45,457 nucleotides of DNA. Origin: Chromera velia. Its lineage: Eukaryota > Sar > Chromeraceae. Shown piece after piece: positions 35,022 to 45,319 of this stretch; position 1 is the first letter of the stretch, and each line of letters begins with the position of its first letter. The stretch covers positions 1 through 45,457 of the forward strand of contig JAHBMJ010005747.1 in assembly GCA_018398765.1 (NCBI GenBank). The letters are read 5' to 3'. The notes below the pieces were generated by a model. That model worked only from the letters and a program-made list of their open reading frames with translations. It searched no databases and was not told the DNA's origin. Made by a program: the position numbers and the translations under genes.

Positions 35022-36658
35022 CTACCATCGAAAGGAAGAAGTCGTGTCCTGCTGATACAGCATCTGCATGGCCTCCCAGGAACATTTCTCCCGGGCGTCG
35101 ACGGGGGGCTCCGACCTGGCTCTGTGTGAGCTCCTATGGGTCCTGCAAAGAAAGGTGGGGAGGGGGGGTCGGGAGAATATGTAATACTCTGTCTGCAGCT
35201 GGGTTTTTCTCTGCTGTTTCAAATGTTTCTGACTCTAGTTTCCTGATGTGCCATTCCTCGCTGCTTCTGAAGTGCCTGGATGGCTTTCTCTTTCTGCTCT
35301 TCACGTCCATGTCGTGCTTGCAGAAAAGGAGCAGAACGAGAGAAAACGCAGGAACAAATTGAGAAAAATTCTCTCGTCAGGTTGATGACCAACCTTGAAA
35401 GAGGTCTGCCGGCACGGGGCGCGTTTTCGGGTTTTTCGTCCTTTTTCTCCTCTTGGAGGTTTTCCTCATCTTTCCCCTTTTCCTTTCCCTTTCCTTTGGA
35501 TTTTCTCAGGGAAGGAGCAGACAAAGGAGAAGACGGAGGGAGGGGCGCAGACGCCTCTCCATGGCTTCTGCCAGGTGAGAAGAAGGGAGGAGACGTTGGC
35601 AGAGACGGAGAAGGAGAAGGATGGACGAAAACCGGGGCCGTCAATAGGGTCTTCGTCTTCGTTTCCGATTGTTCTTCATCTCCTCCCTCTTGCTTCTCAT
35701 GGCCCTTCCGAGATCCCTCAGTATCACAACCCACCGACTCCCCATACTCCCCCACAACAGACCCCGAACCTCCACTGACAGAGCCTCGTTGCGACACCGC
35801 AGGAACAGACCGTGCTCGAAGGGCCCGGAGAGCAGGGGCATGGGGAGGCCTGCAAGTAAGGGAATAGACGGTTGTCGGTGTGAGGGCGTGGCATCTGGGA
35901 AATTGACTTCAGTGTGACGTCAACTCATACGTGCATGACAATTAAAGGTGTGAAGAAAGAAGTTTGTCTCACAGGTGCGGTTCTATTTTGATGTGCTCAC
36001 TTCATGAAACGTTTTCTTGCTTCCCTCTTTCCATGCAGACCTTTCTTCATCCTGTCCATTCATTCGCCCTCGAGGCTTTGTGGCACAGTGGCTTTGCAGC
36101 CCTGTAGTTCCCCTCTCTCATTCATCGGCACGATGTAAGCGTATGCTACCCCCTCCCACTCTTTACGTGTATTCAAGCAGAAAGATATACACGCATATAT
36201 ATGCATCTGAATCTGCGTGCGCATGCACGTGTCATGCGAACTTACGGCGTTTTCATTCGTCGCAGGCTTTCACGCCGTCTTGGCTCCATTCCTGCTCCTT
36301 CTCCCCCTATGACTCCATCACCCCTGTCTTCAAATCCTTCTCCGTCCTTCTCCTTCTCCTTCTCCTCTGGGGCAATTCTTGAAGCACGGAACCCGAACCT
36401 GATTGAAGAAAGAAAAAAAGGTGTGTTGCATTATGTGGTTTCAGGTCATCGCTCTGCGGCATGGACATCAAATGAAGAATGTCACGCAGACACATTGCAA
36501 AAAGAAAGCAAAAGAAGGAGACGGTATTGCGGGAACAAAAGTGCACGAGCAGGCACAGGAGCGATTGATTGATTCAGTCAGATTTGTTCGTTCATCCGGC
36601 GCAGAAGGATGACTGCACGCACTCGCGCGCCCACACATGCACGAAAAGAGAGAGAGAC

Positions 36659-36689
<31 letters not shown>

Positions 36690-37922
36690 GAAGAAACGTG
36701 AGTACTAAATCAACCCCAGGAATGAAAAAACTTTTTTTTTTAGAATTAAAATTTTGATATGCATGGTCTTTGTCGTCTAAGCCTTTTGTTGTGGGAATGC
36801 ATGAACAAACCTGTTCATGGAGCTGCCAAGAGAGGGGGGGCCGAGAGGGGCGACTGCGGGTGACCGAATCCCTGCCGGCTCATGAGCGTCGCCGTCCAAG
36901 TCCCCTGAGACCCCCACACTCCGACGTGCACTTGTGGAACGGCTGCACGGAGTGCCGCCGGCATCCTCCCCGCCCACACTTCTGCGTGGCGTGGAGGAGA
37001 TCAGTCTGCGTCTGGATGTCTGAATGGGAGAAATACCGGCGAGGAGGGACGGCCTTTGGGAGAGAGGAGCGTGGGGGCTGAGGACGGAAGTTGAGGTGGA
37101 GGCTCTCTTGCTTGTCCGCCTCTGAGTTATCATCCGTCCTTCAAAGTCAACTTCCTCTTCCTCTTCTGACTCACTGGCAGAAGAAGAAGAAGAGGCACTC
37201 GAATTCGAGTCCGGTTCGCTCCCCCTGTTCGAGCCAGATCCTAGAGAAGAAGTCCCGGTCTGATTCCTCGGAGACGGGTCCGTTTTAGATCTTCTTTTCC
37301 TTCTTCGTAGGTCAAAAGTCACCCCCTCATCCTTTGCACTCACCTCCCCCGCCACAAGGTCTAAAGACGACCTGCAGTTGATCCTCCTGAAGTCGGGCTT
37401 GGCTGCCTTCAGTCTATCTGCGACTTCCTGTTTCACCTCCTCCATGCGCTGATTGATTACCCTGTCCACTATCCCCAGAGCCTTCCGGTCCTCAAAAAGA
37501 AGGTGAGACTGGCGTCGGCTCCAGCCCCCTGACCCTTTTTCCGTTTCCGAAAATTTCCCTTCAGACTCCTGCTTGGAGACGCTCAAGGAGGCCCTCATCA
37601 CCTGACCTGCAGGAAGCAGCAATGGAGCATTTAGCCGAAGATGTTTTTCTGTTTAAGGATTTATTAATATATCTATGAGGGGAAATGCAGGCGTCTGCTG
37701 ACCTGAGTGCTCCACGCGGGGAAATCGGGAGAGGGGGCCGCCCTCCACTTGCCGAAAACTGATGCTGCGGGCCCTCTCCCGAAAATTTTCGACAACGCCT
37801 CTGGGCCCAGTGGACTCTTCTCTGCCCATGGACGGTGGGGAGAGGCCCTGGAACGCTTGAGTCGGGCGGCTGGGAGACGTATTGCAGCTGGAGCTTTTTC
37901 TTCCGTTGCTCACTGAATCCAT
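35022..37922 (-). CDS. Ser/Arg/Lys-rich protein of unknown function, 5 exons
   Basis: Not recognised. Minus-strand exons 37922-37703, 37606-36811, 36398-36246, 35849-35394 and 35142-35022. Acceptors end CAG (TCCTGCAG, CAATCAG, ACTTGCAG, TTTGCAG); donors are GTCAGC, GTTTGT, GTAAGT and GTTGGT. Phases agree at all four junctions (1, 2, 2, 2), giving 581 residues. Features: Ser/Arg-rich N-terminus; a short charged helix with INQRMEEVKQEV; a basic patch DLRRRKRRSK that could be a nuclear signal; a Ser run followed by SESEEEEEVDFEGR; many SxR and RRSV sites typical of disordered phospho-regions; a Lys/Glu-rich segment KGKGKEKGKDEE; and a Cys/Trp-containing tail ending FRW. The start at 37922 is the second of two in-frame ATGs; 37934 would add four residues. 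Alternative: exon 4 reads through to a stop at 35219. The gene is divergent from the ankyrin gene. Confidence 0.6.
36647..36692 (+). repeat. (AG)n microsatellite
   Basis: Lies within intron 2 of the minus-strand Ser/Arg-rich gene. Confidence 0.9.
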
Positions 37923-38874
37923 GACGGCAAGCATGCAGATATATAGGATCACAAGGTATTCGCAGAAGACGCAAGCGCCCCGAAGCGAAGACAGCAAAGC
38001 ACACACGGATCGACAGAGCAAAAGGGTTTCATCAACTGTGAATGATTCTGAGTTTTAATGTAGATGCAGCTGCATAGAGTCCTATTTTTACATGAATCAA
38101 AGCCGAGAACTTTGATGCCATTAAATTCGTCTCTTTGGAGGTCTACTGCTGTTCTCTCTGGTGAAGTCAGCAGTGACTGCACAACGGTAGTGTGATGAAT
38201 TGAAACCTCCATAAGAGTTTGAACGCCCCCAACAACACACAGGCAGCTCTTAACCGCAATTTGCTTTATAGCCTGCATGGCCCGTTTGCATGCATGGCGA
38301 AATAAAAAGGTCAGGCAAAATCGGATGCAAAATATCCGTCCCCATGCAACCGGCTCCGTTTTTTCTTTTTCCGTTGAGTTCATGCACCGGCACAACATCG
38401 GCACAACATGGCGTACAATGGCACAACAGTGCACAACATTGGCACAACAATCGTCAATCGTCAACATTTCATCTCCTGCAGATTGTCAGATTTTCAGTTA
38501 CAATTTGCTTGAATTTTGTCGCGTGTTTTTGAGAAGCCGCGTATATACTCTGTGTGTGCAATCGTACTCTGACTGTCTCTTACCGTCTCTCATCAGACAG
38601 CGACCCTTGATAATCTCCGATTTGCCTTCGGTCAGCTGCGGTTGCTCGGTCCTCAAAACAGCCCGCTGATCTGTTTGGTCTCGCGCCACGTTCTGCGACG
38701 TGCATCGTTGAATGACATTGGACCTGTATTGATATCCGTGTGTCTGTCCAAAACGGCTCTCTCGTCTCGCCCTGCTGCGTGAGAGCTTTCCACAGACTGA
38801 ATTCCGTCTCTTGCGATCGGTTGATCGTGTGGGGTTGAGAGTTTTTTCTTCTTTGGATCACACAGCCTTCGGAG
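37923..38874. promoter_or_regulatory. Divergent intergenic region between the Ser/Arg-rich gene and the ankyrin gene
   Basis: About 950 bp separate the two start codons. It contains TGCATGCATGG at 38288 and the GCACAACA array at 38390-38449. No TATA box stands out. Confidence 0.45.
38390..38449 (+). promoter_or_regulatory. Helically phased GCACAACA array
   Basis: GCACAACA occurs at 38390, 38401, 38421, 38431 and 38442, with a degenerate GCGTACAA at 38411. The spacing is 10-11 bases throughout, one DNA turn, placing every copy on the same face. It lies about 430 bases upstream of the ankyrin start. Confidence 0.45.
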
Positions 38875-41419
38875 ATGACTTCGAAAGACTCAGAGCTTCT
38901 GAATGCGCTGATAGCGAGTGGATTGTTGGGACTTCGAGGGTTCTGGAAACTCTCGTCTGTCTCCAAAGAGTTGCTTTCTCGCAGAGATGACTCCACTGCC
39001 TTTGGCATTGCGAGTGTCTTATCTGGCTTCTCTTCTCTGAGAGAACGGGAGGAGGTGTGGAGTCTGATTGAGGACTCCATCAGACGAGACGAGGTCACGA
39101 GTCTGCAGCAGGTTCTCGCCCTGAAGGGGGTGGCGGGGCGCTACCCCTTTCTTTTGAGGCAGACTATCGACAAGTATCCGAGCTCCAGGAAGTGTACAAA
39201 AATCCTCATCGGCAGGGGGGCGACGCCCCTCTGTTCTGAAGTGCCGTGCGATCCGTCAACCCCAACTACAGTCACGTTAACAGCAGAGCACGCCACTGAC
39301 ATGCTGCAGCACGGGGTATTGCCCAAGGATTCATGGGCCATCCCTTTTGATTCGATTCCAGGAACCGCCTACAGTACTTACATACCCCTCCCAAGTGCAA
39401 TTCTAGTTTCCAAGGTGAGGCAGGGCACCGCGGGGGCCTTTGACCTCATAGGGGCGTTCCTCGAAGCGGGTGCGCGGGTGGATGTGTGTGGGTGGCACCG
39501 GTCGAGGAGCACCGACTCTGGGCCTTTCCGCTGGAGTTGTGGCAGGAGCCTCCTCCATACCATGGTCATGAGCGTCTCGTGTGTGGAAAGCGGGGAAGAC
39601 GAAACCCGCCCCCATATTCTCGAGACCCGTCAGAAAGGCCTGGCTCTGTTGAGGCGCATCGCGTCTGCCTCCAAGGATGCAGGTTGTTTGGACTGGAAGA
39701 TGTTGTATACACTGTGGGAACACTTCAAAGTACCAGGCGTGCAGTTTCCTGAGTGTACCGCCCTCGGTCTCGCGTGTCTCTACAGAGATGCCGGGATGGT
39801 CCGAGAGTTGGTCCAGGTCACTGAGAGAGCAGAAAGGAGGGACCTCCTCTTCCTGCTCTTTGCCACAGACGCCCAGGCAGCAGCCCTGGTTTGTACTTTG
39901 GCAACATACTAGGCAATGATGGTGCGATGCGCAACAGAGGGGGGGGGCGGGATCCGGACTCACTCTGCGCAGCCACCCTGGAAGCGCTGAGGGGTTTGGA
40001 GGGGGTGGACGTGAATGCTGTGAATACAGACGGCCACTCCCGTTTGTCCCTTGCCTGCTCTCTAGGGATGGAGAAGAGTGCGGAAGTACTGTTGAAAATG
40101 GGGGCAGTGCCACGGAAAGTGACTGACAAGAGAACCAACAAACTGAGTCACTCCCCCATGCTCGAGGCCCTCAAAAGCAAATCTGAGTCAAAGATCGTCT
40201 CCCTCCTCCTGCAGTGGCAGGCAGACGCGAACGAGGTTGTGGCGGTGGAAGGCAGAGCGTACACCCCCCTGCAGATTGTGTTGGGGGCCTGTCCTTGGTT
40301 GGGAGGGAAGGGGGGGGCAGTGGCTTCGGCTCTTGTGAGGCTGTTCATTGAGAAAGGAGGCCGGTGTCCTTTGTCTTCCCCCCTTCCCTCCCTGCCCCCC
40401 CCTCCACTGGAGAAGGACAGGCAGCCCCCCCCCCCCNNNNNNNNNNNNNNNNNNNNNAGTGAAGTGTCTCCCGTCTTGTTGGCATGTAAGGGGGGGGACT
40501 GGGACCTGGTGGGTCTTTTGTGCAGCAAGGGGGGGGCGGTCCCGAATGTTCGCGGTAAATTAACGGACGGGGGGCAGATAGAACATCCTGTACCTTATGT
40601 GTGTTCACTGAGCCATCGCGAAGAGTTGAAAGTCTCTCTCCTGCGTGTGCTTGCCGATTGGGGGGCAGACCTGAATGCAACTAGGGATGACGGTCACACT
40701 GCGCTGTCGCTTGCATGCCGTGGGGGTGTCAGCTGTCCCGACCTTTTGAGTTTTCTGCTCGATAAGGGGGTGGCAGTGGGTGGGGGGGTCGGGAAGGAAG
40801 GACAACGTCGTGTGCCGTTGGTGGAGGCAGCTGGGAGTGGGTTGATGAGGCTTGACAACTTGTCTGTTCTCCTCGGGGGGGGGGCAGACGCGAATATGGC
40901 GGGGTTGCACTTGACACAGGGTGGGGAAGAGAGTCTCACGTCGCCTCTGCAGGCAGTCATGCGTCTCTATCAGCAAAACGATCGGCCGGAGCGGGTGAGA
41001 GAAATCCGTCAGATCGTGGAAGTGCTGCTGAACTCTGCGGCTCCCCCCGGTCCCCCAGCCGTCTCCCGAGCACTTGCAGCAGCAGTCGACGATCAGATCC
41101 CCCCTCCTGGCCCCAAAATTCCATCTCGTTTTCCTTTCTGTGAGTCAGACGTGTCATTGCTGAAGAAGGCCTGTGAGATGGGGGATGCGAGCTTTGTGCA
41201 GCTGCTTCGTGAGAAGGGGGGGGTAGTTCCGAAGGAAGGTTCTAAAGAAGAATACATGCAGGCCCTCGCGGTTCTTCTCTCTGACAGAACGAACGAGAGC
41301 CTGCCTGCAGAGTCGTTGGGGAGGGGGGATTTGATGATCTCGAGGCAGTGGCGGCAGGCGGTCTCTGTGGCAGAGGCAATGTGGACGGTGAGTGACCTGC
41401 TTGTGTGTGTGTGTGTGTG

Positions 41420-41484
<65 letters not shown>

Positions 41485-41514
41485 CACAGTGTTCGTGTCT
41501 GCGTGCGTGCGTGC

Positions 41515-41579
<65 letters not shown>

Positions 41580-42367
41580 TATGTGTGTATGTGTGTGTGT
41601 GTGTGTGTGTGTGGAATGGTTGATGCTGCCAGGGCTTCTCTTCATGACGCCTGTGATAGTCCTCAACGTTTTTCATTGCATGCGGGACAGCTGCTAGTGG
41701 CTGGTTCTGTTTTCCTTTCAGTGCTTGCATTCGATCTTTTTGTGTCGCCTATTTTTCATCCTGAGGATTTTCCGCTCGACAGCTTGAATGCAGCTAGCTG
41801 CAAGTGTCTGTCTGTTTTTTCTTTTTGAACGACGTGCAGCAGGGGCTGAACAGAAACCTCTCCTCAATTCCCATCCCGGCCCATCGTGCTCGTTGGCGTT
41901 TTGGGTCGGGGTCCTGGCTGGCGGACCTGATCGGTCTGGAGGAGGCCCGGTGCCCCCTGTTGGTGGACGTTATTCGGGGCATCCCGGCCGTGGAGGCAGA
42001 GGAGCCTGCAGATGTGGTGATGGGGCAGATAGACGCGTTGGGTCGGCCAGTGAACGGAGAATTCTCTCCGCTGGTCGCAGCGATTCGTGCGGGGTGGAGT
42101 GAGGGGGTGGAGGTGTTATTAGAGAGGGGAGTGGGAATGAATCGAAGAAAAAGACCCAGCGACGCTGAACGTGATCTGGAGACCCCTCTCTTCGCTGCTC
42201 TGGATACCCGGCAGTGGGAGCTGGCCCTGCGTCTCCTTGAGAAGGGAGCAAGGCTTACAGACAGAGAACAACAGAGAGTACGGAGTGGGAGCATGTGTAG
42301 TCAATTTCCGGAGGCCCTGCAGAGAAGTTTTCTTTGTGTCTACCACTCTCTCTTTGTACTGACTTGA
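38875..42367 (+). CDS. Ankyrin-repeat protein, 2 exons, apparent frameshift
   Basis: Exon 1 starts at ATG 38875 and ends at donor GTGAGT (41388); exon 2 is 41840-42367, acceptor GTGCAG, phase 0. Together they encode roughly 1,000 residues. Ankyrin character is clear in exon 1 (GHTALSLACRGG, LLRVLADWGADLNATRD, LLGGGADANM, GHSRLSLACSLG) and continues in exon 2 (FSPLVAAIRAGW, VEVLLERG, TPLFAALDTRQWELALRLLE). Ankyrin repeats bind partner proteins. The N-terminal 100 residues (LRGFWKLSSVSKELL) are not ankyrin and vaguely recall an F-box helix. The frame opened at 38875 stops at 39910-39912, while the matching ankyrin frame runs from before 39891: a one-base loss between about 39800 and 39912 would explain it. 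A 63-nt intron (39805-39867) is a less likely alternative. The C-terminus after residue LTDREQQR is unlike ankyrin, so the true end may be elsewhere. Confidence 0.75.
40437..40457. other. Assembly gap (21 N) inside the ankyrin gene
   Basis: Twenty-one N follow a run of C in exon 1. The frame is the same on both sides, but the real length is unknown, and a Pro-rich low-complexity segment is probably hidden here. Confidence 0.99.
41402..41613 (+). repeat. (TG)n/(TC)n microsatellite in the ankyrin gene intron
   Basis: About 200 bases of TG with one TC block, starting 14 bases after the GTGAGT donor and filling about half the intron. Confidence 0.95.
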
Positions 42368-42711
42368 GGTCAAAGACGGTGAGTACATTGTAAGCAGTCC
42401 CTGAAGCAGCATTAAGCATCATCAAAAACAAAAGAAGCTGCAGGGCCGTAACTGCAGGGGATCAGTTAACTAAAAGTAATACGGTAACTCGGAGATTTAA
42501 TAAAAAAAAGAAAGAAGTTCAATAATGAAGAAAAATCTAGAGAAAACTAAATGAAATCAAATAATATTGAATTTGGTACATACACTATCCCGATGACCTT
42601 CTTTCTAGGTTTCTACTTACTTTTACTTAGAATTTACTAGTTTTGTAGCTGTCTTTAGCGTTTGGTGGCAACGCAAAAGATAGCATAAGACAGTTTTGCT
42701 ATCATTTTTAT
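42368..42711. other. AT-rich spacer downstream of the ankyrin gene
   Basis: No coding potential. A GTGAGT at 42379 just after the ankyrin stop could be a donor in another frame. The 20-bp core shared with 31191 lies at 42656-42675. Confidence 0.45.
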
Positions 42712-43085
42712 AGTGAAAATAGATACTGGAATTGCCCAGGCGGAGGAAAGGAGCTAGGAGCGATCTATGGAGATGTATGGCGCGAGTGTTGCATACATAC
42801 AGAGTGGAAGGATGATAGTATGAGAGTAGAGTCAATACTTTGTGAAGGATTCATTGTGAGGTTCCGACTCTAAAAAGAGTATCATCTCCTTTGTAGTTTC
42901 TCAAACCATCAGTGATCACTACACTTCTTGTTCAGCCTGATCAAATAACACATGTGCAACAGTGTGTACGGATATCATAAATATGGCTTCCATAAATGTT
43001 AATACAGAGATATTGTGCGGCGGCGCATGGCGGCGCGGTGCCTGTCGTATAGATCCTACCAATTGGACCCAAGCCATATTTCACT
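42712..43085 (+). mobile_element. 374-bp terminal-inverted-repeat element, copy 1
   Basis: It begins AGTGAAAATAGATACTGG and ends CCAAGCCATATTTCACT, so its ends form an imperfect inverted repeat (AGTGAAAAT against AGTGAAATAT). About 95 percent identical in direct orientation to 44855-45228. It has no ORF, which fits a MITE-like non-autonomous element. No clear target-site duplication is seen. Confidence 0.65.
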
Positions 43086-43491
43086 CACCCCCTCATCCGG
43101 ACACACTGAGCCTTTCTTTGCTCTCTTCTGTAAGTTCTGTTTGTGTTGTCTTTCTTTGTTGTACCCCCCCCGAATACTCTTCTATTTGATTTGTCCCTTC
43201 TGTGAATCATGGCAGATGCAAGTCTGCCAGTGGACTTCAAATCTCCTGGTGTCCCCTATGCGCGATGACATTGCATGTCTCTTCTCTCTATGGCCCCTAT
43301 CCACTCCAATGGACTGGTCAATATAGTCCACAGTCGGGAGACTGAGGGCTGCTGCTGTTGTGTCTTGGGGGGGCATTTTCTCTTGCGGTTGTCTTCTGTA
43401 GAGGCTCTGTGCTCCTCCTCTTTCCTCTTTCTCCTTCTGTTTCTCTTCGCTGCTTTGCGTGACACCTCCTGCACTGATGTGTTGCAGGGCG

Positions 43492-44840
43492 TCACTTTCT
43501 CACACCCCCTCGCCCTAGACCGGCAGTGCTCAGTATCGCTGTGTCCGGGTCGGGATGTGCTTGGCTTGTCTTGTCCAGCGATGTTTCTGACAGGCTGTCT
43601 TTGTTTTGAATTCGCTGCCCCCTCTCTGGTGCATCCACATGCATCTGCGTCTTCTCTTTTGAGCACGAGGAGACGCCTGACTGTGCTGACGGAGGGTGGC
43701 CCCCTATCTGACTGAAAGGTGGCATGAGCGTTGCTTTCCCTTCCGTCTCTCTCTCCTTTAGATTTGCAATCTGCGATCTGGACACTCGTCGACCAGCGCC
43801 CACCCCTTCAAACTTTGTCGGTGGGGTTTGAGGAGACTCCGAGTCGTGGACTAGCTTGCGAAGCACTGTCAGATCTGTACGTCTTTCCCTTAGGGGCTCT
43901 GCCTTTGCCCGTCTCTTCTTTCTTTTCTGCAGATTTCTCTTTTCTCTGCCTCTCTGGGGCTTTTCACCCTTTTGGGGCTCTCTGAGCACTTGTCGTGCCT
44001 CGCTGTCACTCTCTGCCCCAGATCCTCTGGCCTTTTTCCTCACTTTCTTGCTCTCAAGATCTCCACTGGCTTCCTGGAGCATTGCAGGCTCTCTCAGCTT
44101 GCTACAATCCTTCTGACTCTCACTGCCTCTGCAAAGCTCTGTGGCGTGTCGCTGCAGTCTGCCTTGGTGCGGGTATGTTGGCTGCACGATTTTGGAAGCA
44201 CAAACAGTGACCTGCGACGGCGTTTCTTTTTCCTTCCATTCTTCTTCTCTCTGTAGCTCACTTTGTCTGCCTGTCTCTAAGGCTTGGCTTTCTATGCCCG
44301 TCTGCCTTTCCGCTACCACTGCACAAAGTGCTGACCATTGCTGCGGATTCAACTCGTTGATGAATTGTCCACACCCGACGGTCGGTACCAGGATATCTGG
44401 AAATCCAGTGCCACTCAGGTGGACTTGTCGGTAGACGGCGATCTTTCGCTCCTGCGTGTTCCCCCACTTCCTCAGCAAAGCAACTTCCCGATCCCCGATC
44501 GTTGTCGTCACAATGCAGTCGGGAAATCTCCAAACCGCCGCGCACCGCTCAATGCAGTGCATGATCGCGTGCGGCCATGACCCCTCTGCACTGAACACTT
44601 TTCGCTCCCCTGTAGAGAGTCGAACGATGGTGATGATGACATTGTCAGTCCGACTCTTGGCTGACTGCAAAAACGAAGGGCCCAACCGCTGGACTGCCTT
44701 TAGCAAGGGTTCTGTGCATTCGTCAAGGTATCCTCGAGGCATGCTCCTGATCGGACGCACCTCTACCTGCCAGGCGGTACATCGACGCCCTTTCATCTCG
44801 ATCTCCGTCTCAGACTCAGTTGTGAGTTCGTCTTCTCTCG
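43492..44840 (-). CDS. Partial protein with weak resemblance to CAP10/GT90 glycosyltransferase, basic C-terminal tail
   Basis: Minus-strand exon with acceptor CTGCTCAG just before 44840; earlier exons must lie beyond the inserted element or outside the window. About 450 codons. The first 190 residues are globular. RFPDCIVTTTIGDREVA followed about 25 residues later by FPDILVPT echoes the family 90 (CAP10) pattern PD-x(5)-N/T-x-GD ... DIL-P. This is a resemblance from memory, not a match I could run. The remaining 260 residues are Lys/Arg/Glu/Ser-rich and disordered (KKVRKKARG, KRKKRRAK), unlike a glycosyltransferase. An in-frame stop follows RGGVRK at 43492. A possible further exon, 43456 downwards, with acceptor CAGTGCAG begins EVSRKAAKRNRRRKRK, but the implied intron is only 35 nt or requires another donor. 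It may be a decayed gene. Confidence 0.45.
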
Positions 44841-44854
44841 CTGAGCAGGTCACC

Positions 44855-45228
44855 AGTGAAAATAGATACTGGAATTGCCCAGGCGGAGGAAGGGAGCTAG
44901 GAGCGATCTATGGAGATGTATGGCGCGAGTGTTGCATATACAGAGAGTGGAAGGATGATAGTATGAGAGTAGAGTCAATACTTTGTGAAGGATTCATTGT
45001 GAGGTTCCGACTCTAAAGAGAGTATCATCTCCTTTGTAGTTTCTCAAACCATCAGTGATCACTACACTTCTTGTTCAGCCTGATCAAACAACACATGTGC
45101 AACAGTGTGTACGGATGTCATAAATATGGCTTCCACAAATGTCAATACAGAGATATTGTGCGGCGGCGCATGGCGGCGCGGTGCCTGTCGCATGGATCCT
45201 ACCAATTGGACCCAAGCCATATTTCACT
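44855..45228 (+). mobile_element. 374-bp terminal-inverted-repeat element, copy 2
   Basis: Same ends and length as copy 1 at 42712, with about 5 percent differences and small indels (one copy has an extra ACAT after GTTGCAT, the other compensates elsewhere). It stops 14 bases before the splice acceptor of the minus-strand exon at 44840, so on that strand it forms the 3' end of the intron. Confidence 0.65.
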
Positions 45229-45245
45229 TTCATGTATATAGGTAG

Positions 45246-45319
45246 ATTGTCGAATCAATAAAAGAAAACCTACCAGTGAGGAGTGTCGAATCAATAAAAG
45301 AAAACCTACCAGTGAGGAG
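45246..45319 (+). repeat. 36-bp tandem repeat, two copies
   Basis: TGTCGAATCAATAAAAGAAA followed by ACCTACCAGTGAGGAG, twice without gap, directly after element copy 2. The remainder to 45457 is A/G-rich and ends in a GC-rich run at the window edge; no gene is seen. Confidence 0.85.

Noticed and set aside
39403-40113. 236-codon minus-strand ORF
   Set aside because: Antisense of the ankyrin exon; Pro/Ser-rich composition follows from the G-rich sense strand.
43457-43491. 35-nt intron joining 43492 exon to a basic C-terminal exon
   Set aside because: GTGAGA and CAGTGCAG fit and phase is 0, but 35 nt is far below every other intron here, so the join is not claimed.
42712-45228. LTR retrotransposon with the two 374-bp copies as LTRs
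   Set aside because: The ends could be read as TG...CA, but there is no 5-bp target duplication outside the pair, no reverse transcriptase, integrase or Gag in the 1.77-kb interior, and the ends form an inverted repeat.
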